64,000 bases of DNA, taken from NCBI GenBank assembly GCA_932294295.1, contig OW028573.1, positions 70,967,829 to 71,031,828 of the forward strand. Reading direction: 5' to 3'. This stretch comes from Alitta virens (taxonomy: Eukaryota; Annelida; Polychaeta; Phyllodocida; Nereididae). The notes under the pieces are model-generated. The model did not search any database, was not told the origin of the DNA, and saw only the letters and a program-made list of their open reading frames with translations. Shown one piece after another: positions 36,680 to 48,890 of the stretch (the first letter of the stretch is position 1; each line of letters opens with the position of its first letter). Position numbers and translations under genes: made by a program.

Positions 36680-38315
36680 AGCCGTGAAGTTTTAACATGT
36701 GTATTATGCTACTCACTGAGAAAAACTACACATGCCGCCCCAGTTAAAAAATATAACCCATTTAGAACTGGTGGCGTCCTCTCACTGATACAACTAAAGT
36801 TGCAACTGTGTACAGTTGTAACACAACTCTTAACATGTGATTTTACCTACAAACACATTAAGGCTTACTGTGTAGTTTATATTGTTAGGAATACAATGTC
36901 TAGAAAAGCTACAATTAAATGGCACTTCTTTTATTACCTTGAAAAACATGGCCATCTGCAAATGAAAGAAATTCTATCTATTTCTAGCCCCCTCACTCTG
37001 TGATAATAAGATTAGATGTACCAAAATTGTGCAACACCATGATGTTATATGAAGGGTTTAAATATATATCAGTGAACACTACAATGCATATAATTGTGTA
37101 TCATTGCACAAATTATGGTCAATCAAATCTTCATCAAAATCTTTCATTAAGAAATTATGATAATAATTAATGTTTTTAATTAACATCAATAATTAGTCTT
37201 GCATATGCTTACACCTCTGAAACTTTTATTATTAAAACCTGTAAAATATCTAACAACTAATTAATCATATATTAATTAGGATCCCCTGAATACACATGTG
37301 TACACATATAACTTTGTTAAATACATATATAATGTGTATATACACAGCATGGTGGCAGCACCTCACATAACTGGCTGATGTGTGGTGGCAGCACCTCACA
37401 GTACAACAGTAGCGCCACCTGCTGTATGCGTTAGTCTGCATGGTGAAGCCTATACTACTACCTGGGCCATTGGTCTTTGAAAAAAATCATACTGGGGTTT
37501 TGCCCCCCCCCCCCCCCAGATGGTACCGACAGTCAAAATTTGAGGTCTTGGCTCATGGCCTATATGAAGCGTCATATTTTCGAAAAAATTGTTCTCAAAG
37601 AGTAAATGACTTTGTTTGTTGCTCAAAAGTGCCTGAAATTGCAAGGAATTTACAAGAACAAGATAGATCCAAAACAAGCAAAGCTGAACACAGCTGGGTT
37701 GAAGCCAATTGTTGAAACTGCAACACTAGCAGGAGGCAAAATATTGCCCCAAGAGGACATACAGTTGGGGTCATATGTTAACACACAGTTGATTATTATA
37801 CATATATATATAGCTTTTATTGACACTTTTTCATATCAGAAAAGATACATATGTCACATATCTACTCACTCTGTCTATCTAAACTACATATACAAAAATC
37901 TGATGTACAAGTTCTCATTATTTTATACATAATATACAGCTTAACATTTAAGGTCCCAGTTGCCACAATTTGATGTTTTCTGGACAGAGTCCTGCTCTTA
38001 AACATTCAGTATTAAGGCAAAATAATATATATATATATAAGTACATAAAAGATAGCGAATAAAATCACAGATCAAATCACAAATACTGATTACAATATCA
38101 ATATTAGATTTAAATTTTACAAAAATATACACAAATACTGATCATAATATCACAATAAGATTCAAATTAACACAAAAAGATAAGAATGTTCACATGTATA
38201 AAAATAAAAAAGTACCAGGCAACATTGCGCTGACCCTGGCATTTGGCTCTTCTAATTTGTGTTGACAGTCATGTCAGGGAGTGTCATATCGGAGGAGCCC
38301 AGTTGTAATTAAAGT
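36680..38315. other. Stretch without a recognised gene
   Basis: AT-rich. It includes GGTGGCAGCACCTCAC repeated twice (37353-37400), poly(C) at 37504-37517 and TA-rich runs near 37320 and 38030. Small frames are not supported. Confidence 0.5.
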
Positions 38316-38702
38316 CTACATTACTTTATTTAGGAAATTACCAAGAGCATATATCATTTCAGGTTCTTTATTTGAAATTAGTGCTTTAAATTGATGTATT
38401 TTATCTAAGTTATGGAAATTTGGAATCAGTTTATTTGCTTTTAGGATTAATTGATTTCTGGGTTCTGCATAATTGTTACAAATTAAGAGACAATGTAGTT
38501 CATCTTCTACTTCATTACCATCACATTTATTACATTTTCTTTCTTCTAATGGTATTTTAGGGGTCTCATGTCTTCCGGTTTTGATTTTGAGGTTATGTGA
38601 GCTAAGTCTAAATCTTGCTATGTTATTATAGGTTTTCTTGGGGAGGTTGAGATTTACAAACATTTTATTGTGACAACAATTCTGTGGTAAATTTCCAATC
38701 AA
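38316..38702 (-). pseudogene. LINE C-terminal zinc-knuckle fragment
   Basis: The 128-codon frame contains NIARFRLSSHNLKIKTGR, then CNKCDGNEVEDELHCLLICNNY, the Cys-Cys-His-Cys block and surrounding words typical of the extreme C-terminus of certain non-LTR reverse transcriptases. The rest of the element is missing. It ends with a stop at 38316, followed by about 250 bp of A/T-rich tail. Confidence 0.7.
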
Positions 38703-38823
38703 TATATAAAGGACATCATGTGATTATTTAATTTAAACGCAACAAATTTGAGGCATAACCACTTTGACATTGCCCTACAGTCAAATACAGAAAAAGGGCT
38801 GCATAGTTAACCTTAACTGGGGT

Positions 38824-38898
38824 GGTGTCCTAGCTCAGTGGTAGCACGCTGGGCTTCCAACCACTGGGTCCCGGGTTCAATTCCCAGTTGTGCCTAAC
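38824..38898 (+). repeat. tRNA-like sequence, probably a SINE head
   Basis: An A box (TAGCTCAGTGGTAG) and a B box (GGTTCAATTCC) are correctly spaced and the central loop reads CTTCCAA, as in a Gly-TCC anticodon. The D and anticodon stems pair poorly and the acceptor relies on G-T pairs. I read it as the head of a tRNA-derived SINE rather than as a working tRNA gene. The tail may run to about 39010. Confidence 0.55.
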
Positions 38899-38899
38899 T

Positions 38900-39479
38900 T
38901 AGATGGTTGTTTCATCCTTCATCTCATTGCCATGGTTCCTGCCTGTGCTAATTAGCCCAGCATGTGCAGCAAATAGAGGAAGTAAAGCCCTGCCCCATCA
39001 CCATATCATATAGTAATAGTAGCATGTAAAACATGGGAACTTAGGTTTAGCTCAAGCGGTGGAACCGTTGGTAAGTTTGCAATTTGACAATGTCTTAACT
39101 GTAACAACAATGAATCACCCTCTAGAACACCATGCCAGCTGGTGTAGTTAGAACTCTGATGCATATAATGCAGAGACAAAAACTTCAGAAGTCAGTACCA
39201 ATGGAGATTGACAAAAAGACATCAAGGGATACCTGAAATGGATAACTGAATAAGTTTAAAAACAATGGAGAAGAAACTTTAAGCAATTCCAAGTTACTGT
39301 CTAAGCCCTTCCAAGCAATGAAACAACAGTGCCCTTAAATGTCCTAGGCCTCTTGGTGCCAAATGTAATGTTAATTGTTTGTAAGTGGTGTCGCCACTGT
39401 CGGTGTATGAATTAACTGCGCTAATAATGGAAAACACCTCTTTAAATTTATAGTACTTCCTCAATAATCTGCAATACAA
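38900..39479. other. Stretch without a recognised gene
   Basis: Probably SINE tail followed by the left part of the decayed hAT element to the right. No terminal inverted repeat was found for its left end. Confidence 0.4.
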
Positions 39480-40117
39480 TTACAGTAATTCTTCAGAGTT
39501 TTATCTTTCTTTTTTTCGCATGAGTAAATCGTTCTATGATTTTGTCAAAGTCCATGTTTTCTTCCAATGCCCTCTCTATGCTAATAAAGAGATAACCCTG
39601 AGTCCCCCCTTGTGGACCTAAGATAAATTTTTATCAGTTTCAATTTACTGAACAAATGCTGAATGATCTCTGTTTCAAAAATTCTGAGTAATGCGGCCAC
39701 ATTTGGGTAGGCTAAATCCAGTTTGTGTGTGAAAATAAGACTTTTTGTACAGATGTATCATTGACCAACTCTTGTATGTCAGGTGCCCTGATCTTCAGCA
39801 ACAGATTTGGCAGTAGCTAATTTTGCCTCACATGCCTCATCAGATCTCATTGCTTGTATTGATTTCTTTGTAGATTGTATCATGTTTCAGGCCTGAGATA
39901 TTTCTGAAGCATCTCTTTGTAAGTAGTTTGACAGAGCAAAAGTGCAACTCAATAGCTCCTCCCAAAATAACATCAAGACAATAAATTCCAATTTAGTGAT
40001 ATAGCCCTCTGCTTCTGCCAATACAGCTGGTGTCCTGTCATTTGCTTTTATTCTTTCTAGGGCTATAATGTAACAATTATTAGTGACGTCATCATATTGT
40101 CTTGTCAGCGGGGCCAT
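39480..40117 (-). pseudogene. hAT transposase C-terminal remnant
   Basis: The minus strand shows, with breaks, VLMLFWEELLSCTFALSNYLQ, MIQSTKKSIQAMRSD, HLFSKLKLIKIYLRSTRG and the final LSIERALEENMDFDKIIERF block. These are in the order of the C-terminal half of hAT transposases (TTF/ZMYM1-like group), including the dimerisation region. At least two frameshifts or stops are present (after 39887 and near 39590). The right terminus (CCACCTGGCTACACAACTG, 40138-40156) lies just upstream of its reading direction, so this is a shrunken hAT copy. Confidence 0.75.
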
Positions 40118-40327
40118 TCTGCCCCCCCCCCCCCTGCCACCTGGCTACACAACTGCCCCACCTATAATGTAACAATTATTAGTGGCGTCATCATGTACAT
40201 GGTGTCCGAATTGGGATCTTGGGGACTTGTAGATTTTACTGACACAGTGCCAGAGACACAGCTGAAGACTCGGAAACCGCAGCAATGGCAGAAGTGGTGC
40301 TTCCGTTGCTCGTCATGGCATACGTAC

Positions 40328-41121
40328 TAGAGACCTGCGCGGGCCGCGGGCGCTGGCGTAAAGTTGCGGGCGCGGGGCGGGCGTGGGCTTCTTTATAAAG
40401 CTGCAGGCTTTGCAGGGAGTTGGCGCGGGCAGTGACTTGCGGGCTTGCACTGCAAAATGCCTGCAAGAGATTCAATTAAGACACCTCTTCATTAAAGCCA
40501 GTAAAAAAAGAGAACTTTCTTCATATGAAACACATGAAATTACATCACAATCAAGATTCCTGTGAAACTAGTCAAACATAACTTATTGAATAATATTTAG
40601 TTTCATTAAAGTCAGAACAGAGGGGGATTTAGGACCACATGCTGGTTATCCCATGTGCTTTGATAATAACCCTTTATTCACTGGAGCATAGACTTGTTAA
40701 AACCATCCAAGAAACAATCTGACACAGTACAGGAAGAGCCAGCTGCCAAGCGACATTGGCTGGATGAAATTAGTGAATTTGATGATGATTTTGATGTAAA
40801 TTATGATGAATGTGAACTGACTGACTATGTAAATGCCAAAGTGTTGCCCTAAAGTTGTCCTAATGTTCTGAAATGGTGGCATGAAAATTCAGTAACCTAC
40901 CCAAATATTGGAATTATTGCCAGAAATGACTTAAGTGTTATGGCAACTAATATTTAAATTAATATTTAAAAAATGATCGTAAGTGTGGGCACTAGCGGGC
41001 TCAGGTCTTTTGGGCACAAATGCCCACGGGCATTTTAATGCAGACGTCGGGCAGGCGCGGGCTTAGAAATGCGGGCGCGGGGCGGGAGTGGGCAGAATTT
41101 TGATGCCGGCGCAGGTCTCTA
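40328..41121. mobile_element. Non-autonomous hAT element inside Gypsy gag
   Basis: The terminal inverted repeats are TAGAGACCTGCGC and GCGCAGGTCTCTA, perfect over 13 bp. ATACGTAC flanks both ends (40320-40327 and 41122-41129), an exact 8-bp target duplication as expected for hAT. The subterminal regions are packed with GCGGGC/GGGCGTGGG words. Removing the element brings together two halves of a Gypsy gag region, so it inserted after the Gypsy copy. Confidence 0.92.
40699..40930 (+). pseudogene. hAT transposase C-terminal scrap
   Basis: Inside the hAT element the frame reads ELTDYVNAKVLP, a stop, then VLKWWHENSVTYPNIGIIAR, matching the C-terminal dimerisation block (WW...YP) of hAT transposases. 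The rest of the gene was deleted. Confidence 0.75.
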
Positions 41122-43394
41122 ATACGTACAAAGAATTACCTCTTAGCTGCCAGTCTTCAAAACGCATCTCAGGAACGGAAAATTGCAATATTACTCAGTG
41201 GAATGGGATCAAAGTACAGACAAACGAAGAAGTGTTTCACGTATGCTGAACCTTATGATGCAAAGGTGTATAGTACAGTACTTACCAAATTTGATGAACA
41301 CTTCGAACCCAATAAACTTTTGAAATTGTATATCAGAAAGTTTGATTAAACAAAACGAGCCCAATGAGAAAATTGGTGATTTTATTACCCGATTAAGAGA
41401 AGCAGCAGCTCATTGCGACTTTGATAACACATTAGATAAACAATTATGCAACCAGTTGTCCATTGGTGTTGGTTCCCTGACCTTTATGACAAGCTTTGGG
41501 CGGAAGATCTCACTTTGGCTCAGATTATGCAGAAGTGTCATCTTCATTAAAAGCGGCAAGAATCACAACAATTGCTTGATGGCATAATATAAGCTCAAAG
41601 GATGTTCATGCACTATCTCGTGGCCGAGGCAGAGTTTCATCAAGAAGTCGAGGAAGAGGTCGCTTTATGGAAAATTGCGCTCAATCAAGCAGCAGTCAAC
41701 ATGCAAGTCAACGTCCTAATCGCGAAGATATTCAAGTCCTCCAAATCGAGGTGGAAATTTCACATCATCTCCTGGACCTAACGTTCGACTGTGTGACTAC
41801 TGTGGCCAATCTCACTAGATAATGTCCAGCTTTTCACAAAATCTGTGGATTCTGTCACAAGAAAGAACATTTTGAGAGTGTATGGAGACAAAAGACTGTT
41901 CATTCAGTGCATGTTTTTGATGATGAAAATGTACATGATGATTATGACTCATATGATGTTGATTCTGACCTTGTACCGAATGTTGAACCCTTAAATATTT
42001 ACTCCATTGGGGTTGATGAGACAAACCTGAAAGAAACATGGTCTGTGTTGTTGAAAACGCCTTATCAGAATGGTCAGGGTGCTGCTAAAATGCACATAGA
42101 CACACAAGCACAATGTAATGTCTTGAGTATGAAATCCTTCACAAGGATGTCAGAATATGCTCCTGTCAAATTGCTTACACTTCTCAGAGTACAATTAGCA
42201 GATTAGTGCTTTTGGAAACTTGTACCAGCAGGTAGAACTAGTTTTAATGTCATGCAGAAGAATGGCAAGTTGTATACTCTGGATTGTGAGGTTATTATTG
42301 GAAATGTTCCTAACATTCTAAGTGCACATGATAGTCTAAGACTGGGTTTCGTTAAATGAGTCTATGCAAACTGAAAATGTCAAAAGTGTCAAATGATCAT
42401 GTCAAAATGTCTTGTGAAAATGGCAAATTGTCAGGAAAAGCCAGTGAAATATACAAAGAGTACCTAAGTTTGAGAAAGTGCACACGAGTGTCATTGAAGT
42501 TGTTTCCAGATAGATTTCCCAAAGATGGAACAGGTAAAATCCTTGGTAAATGGTCCCTTCACTTAGACCCCGATTACAAAGATGGTCCAGTTGCACATGG
42601 TCCAAGACAGTTACCAGCTATGCAAGAAGCTACAAGAGCTCAGTTAGATTATGTATCACTGCTGAGGTTTCCAAGGGAGTTCCAACTCTGTGGTGCAGTC
42701 AGCTTCATGTAGTGCATATGAAAGATGGCAAATCTGTGCGCATTTGTATTGATCCGAAGTTTTTGAACAGAGCACTTTTGAGAGAATATCACCCACTTAA
42801 CCCCTTAGAGCAAGTTCTTACAAAAACTCATAGTATAAGTACTGGATGCTAATATGGGCTACTATCTGCTTCAGTTAGATTACAACAGTCAATTGCTTAC
42901 GGCTTTTCACACTCACTCCATGGGGTAGATACATGTATCAGAGACTTCCAATGGGAATAAAATCTGCTCCAGAAATTTTTTCAAAGAGCAATGGAAGAAG
43001 TTCTCTCTGGTATTGACAAAGTTTCAATAATTTTTGATGATATTTTGATTCACACTTATTCACTGGAAGAACACCATGCAGTCTTAAGAGAGGTCTTAGA
43101 ATGAGCCAGGCAAAACAGCATGACTTTTAGATTAAGCAAGTGCATGTTGTACAACAAGAACTTGAGTATATAGGTTATTTTCTCACTCAAGATGGTGTCA
43201 AACCATCTCCAGACAAGGTCCGTCCAATTTTAGACATGCCTCCACCCAAATCTAGAGAATAGTTATGTACATTTCTTGGTATGGCTACTTATCATATGCT
43301 TACTTATTCAAATACATACCCAGATTTTCTGAGGTCACTGAACCCTTGAGACAGGTTCTGAAACAAAGTCGAAGTTCTGCAGGGCACTTAGAGT

Positions 43395-46300
43395 AATTCA
43401 AGTTCCAGACACCCCAAGTTCTGTTAGATTGGGAGTCCCATCTAGGTGGTTCAAAGTCCTTTGATCTGAGTATTCGGAGTACTCTGGATGGGTCCCACTC
43501 TGGGACCCGAGGTCATTCAGGTGTGGGCGATGTAGAGAATGACTTGAGGAGTTTAGATAGGCAGGGATGCAGGGACACTGGTATCCCATCTATGGATCCC
43601 AAGGTGGAGGCAATTGATGACCTGTAATTGGCGATCGTCTAAGACTAAGACTAAGAAGTCTGCTAGTTGTTGAACAGAGGCTTCAGTCGAATCGTAATCT
43701 CTCTCTGTACACCACGAGCAAAAGGCATTCTAGTGAGATTGATACAGTCACACAGATGATGTTCTTTGGGATGTTGCGGCGTATTGTGCAACTGTTCAAG
43801 AAAATCCATCCTGTCGCATTTTGTCCCTGAGAGTGGCTACATGTGTACATTTAGCAGGCCTGGGTTTTGATGGAAAATGTTTGATGTTAGTTGTTTGAGG
43901 AGATGACGCCACTGTGGAATTTCTTGTGGGTAGTTTGTACAGTAGGTTTATGATTTCTGGAAACCACGCTTGGTTCGGCCAGAAAGGAGCTATCAGGAGT
44001 AACTTCATTGGTGACTGGCGAAGTTTCCTCAAGACCTCTGGTAGAAACTTTGTTGGGGGTAAGGCGTATGCTATCTCTTCCTCCCACTCTAATAACATTG
44101 CATCTATTTTCCATGCCAAGGAGTCTGGGCATGGACTGACATACTTGGGTAACTGATTGTTGAACTGTGTGGCAAATAGGTCTACTACCAGATTTGGAAA
44201 TAACCAATGAAGAATATTGTGTGGTGTAGGGTCCACTCTGTCCCTAACACCTGTGAGGACCTGGAGAGGAGGTCTGCAATTGAGTTTAGGTGACCTATGA
44301 GAAATAAGGGTAGTAAGGTTACTCTGTTGTTCAAACACCATAAGAGGATGTCCCTGGTCTCTTTGTATAGTGATACTGACTGCGTGCCCCCTTCGTTCCT
44401 GATGTACGAAACCGCTGTCGTGTTGTCACACAGTATGTGGATTACTTTGTCTTGTATCAAAATGTGAAAGCTCGGTGGACAGCTCATAGCTCTAACACGG
44501 AGATGTGGAGTAGTGACTCTGTATGGGTCCACATTCCTGACCTGAGGCCTTTGAGGAATGCATCCCAACCTTGGAGGCTTACATCTGTTGACATGGTTAT
44601 GTCAGGCAGGGGAGTGTGTAGTGGGACTCCATCTGCAGGCGTGTCATGTCTTTCCACCATGTGAGTGCTTGATGAAACACCGGGTGCAGTGGGATCTCTT
44701 GGTCTATAAATTCTTTTAAGTTGAGAGCGCAGGCTTTCACATAGAGTTGTAGTGGTTTTATGTGCAGTCTGCCTAGTTTGACAAACTGTGAGGCATGATT
44801 CAGTAGGCCCAGGAGCGACAGTAAATGGTGGACTTATGTTGACTGAGATTTCAGTAACAATTGTGTGATTGATAGCTGTACTGGACGAGATCTGATGAGG
44901 GGAGGATGAAACCAGAAGTTGAAAGTGAGCCCTGGTGTTAGTATTTTCCTGTGCCAGTTGGAGGGGCCCAGAGTATCCCATTCTTGATAAAAGTGATTTA
45001 GTTGTCCTCCCACTGGAGTGGAAGTGGAAGGAACGACTAAACTTCTAGCGTCTGCGTGGGGCTTGTTGTGCAGGCGTGGAATTGTAGTTAGGCTTAGCAG
45101 ATTTGCCGCCGTTGTTGCTATTGTTGTTGGAATGGTTGTCCTTGAATGCGTGTTGCATAGACGGCTGTTGTCTGTAATTAGACTTGCAGGCCGTTGAGGT
45201 GGTTGAAGTCTGGGTGCTGGGTCGAGATCTAGAGTACTTCGCCGACCTGGATTTATCAGTCAGGGATGACACCATGATGTGTTCTCTTTCCTCTCTGGCC
45301 AATCTTCTTAGGATGTCAGAAGTGTCGCCAAGGAGGGAAGGTCCCGGATATAGTGGTGATTTCAGGTTGGCCCTGCTTTGGGCTCCATGTGGGATATTCA
45401 AAGAGTCTACTGCTTTCACAAAACTTTCCCTTCTAAGCATCAAGGTGGACATAAATGCCCCAGCTGAGAAATCCGTGGTAAAAGACAAGAGCTTTCTGGG
45501 TTTGTTTCGAGGGAGCATCCACTACGTCTGGGTCTTGTGCTGGCAGCTTGGATACTTCTTTGATGGTATTTAGAAGCCAATCCAAGGTAGACAGTGTCCT
45601 TACTGCTCCCCTGAGGACTACTTCTGTGTCAGCCAGTTTGGAAACAGGGACTGAGGGCTCGCTACCTGGTCTGAAAGCCTCTTCTGCTGATGGCTTGGCG
45701 GACTGAGCAGACAAGAGGGAAGTTGATTCCTCCATGGTACTTCAAGCTGAAACTCTTCACGAATCTAGAGATGGGATTACTTGTGGAGGCTTTGCTTGGA
45801 AGATTTTCAGGAGTGCAGTTTTGCACATCCGGAACGATTGAGTAGTGCTGGAACACTCTGGACAGCGAATCCGTCACTCCTCTGGATGGTGGGAAGGTCA
45901 CCATTGGCTTGTCTGGGGCTTCTGATGTGGCCAGCAAGCCTTCTGAAGAACCACTTGGTTGATGTTGTTGTGATGGTTCTACCCCCGCCAGAATCATGCC
46001 CAGGTTGACCAGTGTTGACCACCTGGTGACTTTGATGGGGTTGTTGTCTAGGTCCACATCCACAGATCTGTCCAGTGAGACGCCAGATGTCTCTGACATC
46101 GGGCCCAAACATTCAAAGACAGACGACCGTTGACTAGCTGGGGAGGCTGTCCTGCGGAGTGGAGATCAGGGTTTATGGTATCGGGTAGCCTCATCCAACA
46201 TTACTCTCCGCCCAGAACTAGAATGTCGGTCTCCAGGAGATGCATCGGCGTACCGACGAGATGACTGATCTCAAAGGGGATCTAGATTTAGAACCTTTTG

Positions 46301-46440
46301 ACATGTGACTTTCTAGTTGTCTAATCCTTCTGGTCAAATCCCTCAACCTAGGTCTGGAGCTCTTAGTCGAATCCAGAAGTTCGAGATCACTCTCTGATTG
46401 TGGGTCAGCATGGATCTGTAGACCAGGGGACTTGAAAATA
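43395..46440 (-). mobile_element. DIRS-type retrotransposon remnant with RT core deletion
   Basis: Minus-strand order is as follows. Gag-like frames (46108-45045) end in an Asn/Ser/Lys-rich tail. The start of the RT follows (HFYQEWDTLG, about 44975). Then, without the RT catalytic core, comes the RT end and RNase H: MSTDVSLQGWDAFL, ESLLHISVLEL, CDNTTAVSYIRNEGG (44440) and SIADLLSR. A connection region follows with VVDLFATQFNNQLPKYVSP, LLLIAPFWPNQAWFPE and the beginning of the tyrosine recombinase (SVQQLADFL, PEWDPSRVLRIL near 43480). The recombinase catalytic residues lie beyond the cut at about 43395. Stops and frameshifts are numerous. Confidence 0.85.
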
Positions 46441-46484
46441 GTTCCGTCTATCCGGTGAACACCCAGTGGGAATGGTAGGTAGTA

Positions 46485-46740
46485 ATTAGTTAGTTAGTGT
46501 TATTGTTTAACGCCTCATCAGCACCTGAGTGTGCTATGTAGAGGCTCTCTAGGGTAAGATTGATTATCTATAGTTGGTAGTAGAAACCAGAAGCATGTAA
46601 AAAATCAATAATTGTCTGCATTGGATAGCTGGAGCAGCTTGTGCAATGCGCACTGTGCTGTTTTAGCCACTGGGGATAGAGGACTTCACCCCAAGTATTT
46701 CCACCCTCGCCGCGTGGAGGCCCAGGACCTTCGAGGGCGG
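46485..46740 (-). repeat. SINE family 1, copy 2
   Basis: Nearly identical to the copy at 33483-33755, in the same orientation, with a shorter (CTAA)n tail. It lies at the 5' end of the DIRS remnant. Confidence 0.75.
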
Positions 46741-46885
46741 TAGGTAATAATACCACCAATAGTCGACTAAAAGCAGGATATATATACAGGATACATATTG
46801 ATGTGTTATTGTTTACATGTATCAGTGGCGCAACTCATATAAAGACCTAAAATAGGTTTTACCCTCAATAAAATTAAAAAAAAAC

Positions 46886-46977
46886 ATCTATTGATCTACC
46901 TACCTACCTACCTACCTACCTACCTACCTATCTATCTATCTATCTGTCTATCTATCTATCTATCTATCTATCTATCC
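46886..46977. repeat. TACC/TATC microsatellite
   Basis: Eight or so TACC units are followed by a run of TATC units with one TGTC variant. Pure simple repeat. Confidence 0.95.
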
Positions 46978-47389
46978 TAGCTAGCTAGTTAGTTAGCAAG
47001 CTATATGTGTAATGCGTTATGTAATTCATAACAGACAGTTTTGGAGTGGTAATTACTTTCTTTCTACATCTACCCAATTATGGTGTTATTACAAGCCAAA
47101 TTTGTTGAAAATCTGATGCCCAAAGAGAAGTGATAGGTATGCCATGCTTAAAAAAGTTATGGAAGAAATTAATTGTGGAGGTAATCTGGATCATATTAGA
47201 ACTGGATTGTAGATTTGGAAGACTCATCCAGTATACATAATTAATGCTAATGGCCTAACAACCTATGTTATTTCAATTTTTATGTTCAAATGCCTGAAGT
47301 TAATAGGTGGTGTAGATCACACGATGGATCTTTAACCCACATAAAATATTTGGTCTTACATTCTGGATACTGGATCCAGAAGACTTTTT

Positions 47390-47690
47390 CATATTATATT
47401 GCCAGTAGGGCAACAGTAGCCAACAGTAGGCCAACAGCTTGAGAGTGGGCTGACTGCACTTTGATGTCATATTCCCTGCTTCTATCTGATAGTGGCCCAA
47501 CCTGCAGTTAGCCAAAAGTGGGCCACACTGTTTGTGATCCAACAGTGGGCCAATATAAGGCCAATGCCAGGCTGACTTCGAGTTGACATAATATTTGGCC
47601 ATCAGTAGGCTTATGTGATAGTAATTAAGACTGACCAAAAGTGGGCTGTACTGATGTTGGGCAAACACTGGGCCAATGCTGCACTGACTT
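47390..47690. repeat. Degenerate AGTGGGCCAA repeat
   Basis: Words of the type CAACAGTAGGCCAACAG, AAAAGTGGGC, CAGTGGGCCAATATAAGGCC and CACTGGGCCAATGC recur at irregular spacing of 15-60 bp over 300 bp. It looks like an old tandem or MITE-derived repeat. The open frames on the minus strand are a by-product. Confidence 0.55.
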
Positions 47691-47699
47691 TGAGTTGAT

Positions 47700-48620
47700 A
47701 TGCTATTTGGCAATATATTCCAATGGGCCTTGGCGGAGGTTTGCGCTTCTTCGAGTGCCCTGTAGTTTGTAATTTAGTTCCTGTGTAAAATGATGCAAAA
47801 TATGCATTTGACATTGTTGCCAGTATGAAAGAAATATTTAATTATGCTATTTAAAAACTGACATGCCCACTTTTTTAATGCAGATATAATATTTCATAAA
47901 CTGTTTGCAGAAGCAGATAATTATAACATGCTACATAGTACATGTAAGAATGAAAGGAAAAACAAAACAATCATAGAAATTTAAAGGCAGGAATATGTAG
48001 ATTTTTAAAAACCAAAAACAATTGACAAAATCAATTCAATTTTCAAAGCTTTGTTTACTAGAGAATTGTTTATTGCAATTCACACTTGACACCTTGCCAG
48101 TATGGGGGTACTGCACCTTGCCCTTATTATGCAATTAGGACCTACCTAATTTCAATTTGCTTAGCCAGGGAGCTTTGTTCCCCCACCCTTGTGTATGGGC
48201 AAGGAGCGGTATTTATCTTGTAAATAACATTGGGCCTTCTTCTGTGGGACCAACGAACTGTCGGACTAGCCAATCGTCAGACTAGCAAATCGTCGAAACA
48301 ATGGGCTGTAACTGTACTTGTTAAAGCTTTACAAAGGGTCTACCCGAGAACTGCAGCAGCACACATACAGAATGAATTAAGACACGAGTTCAATGGAATT
48401 ATTAAAAGCAGCGCAGTTGAAGGTTCTAGCTGAACATTGGTAACAAGAAATAAGGGTCACCATAGACTTGTACAAGAAGGATGATCCAGCAGATGAAGGA
48501 GACGATGCCAAGACCAAGGAAACTACAGATGGCAGTAACTTATGCTCCCAAATATTCCATCTGGATCGATGACTCAAGAGGACTACAACTGAATCATGCC
48601 CTTAAGCACAAATTTATTAC
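47700..48620. other. Stretch without a recognised gene
   Basis: A frame at 48230-48433 (plus) has a protein-like composition but no recognisable domain. It might be a retroelement scrap. Nothing else is supported. Confidence 0.4.
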
Positions 48621-48624
48621 AGTA

Positions 48625-48890
48625 ATAGATAGATGGATAGATATGGAAAGTGCAGCCCTCTAAGGCAAGTTCTTGCTACTCATGAGGTTGATTGATTTGA
48701 TGAGAGAGGAGAAGTCCTCCCATGTTACACATTCACCCCATGGGTGGGGTCTTTTACTTGCCTCCACATAGACACTGAGCACAAGGGACCACCAATTTAA
48801 GATGTTGCTCATGAAGGGTGCCCAGGCCTGGGATTTAACCCAGGACCTTCAGAGGAACAGGCGAGCGTCTTGTGATCAAGTCAAGTTTGC
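48625..48890 (-). repeat. SINE family 2, copy 1
   Basis: On the minus strand it carries a B-box-like GGTTAAATCCC (near 48835), a body with AAGTAAAAGACCCCACCC, and a (TATC)n tail (48625-48640). A second copy lies at 51049-51275 in the same orientation. tRNA-derived SINE by layout. Confidence 0.7.

Larger units (their letters stand above)
40200..43390 (+). mobile_element. Decayed Ty3/Gypsy retrotransposon, interrupted
   Basis: Plus-strand fragments appear in the right order: a gag segment (RKIAILLSGMGSKYRQ, then IGDFITRLREAAAHCDFD near 41370), Cys-His zinc knuckles near 41795-41870, a protease-like DTQAQCNVLS near 42105, and an RT with HVVHMKDGKSVRICIDPKFL (42715), LLQLDYNSQ, FDDILIHT (near 43040) and FLGMATYH (43275). 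Stops and frameshifts break each part. RNase H, integrase and LTRs are missing. A hAT element splits the gag at 40328. The 3' end is cut off at about 43390, where a DIRS element in the opposite direction begins. Confidence 0.85.

Noticed and set aside
38824..38898. A functional tRNA-Gly(TCC) gene
   Set aside because: Promoter boxes and anticodon loop fit, but the D and anticodon stems mispair and the acceptor needs several G-T pairs. A SINE head explains it better.
33483..47000. Simple repeats (TTAG, TACC, TATC) as a CRISPR-like or telomere-like array
   Set aside because: They are SINE tails and microsatellites without spacers, in a eukaryotic context.
48230..48433. 67-codon plus-strand ORF as a gene
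   Set aside because: Its composition is protein-like, but there is no domain, no splice partner and no family I recognise.
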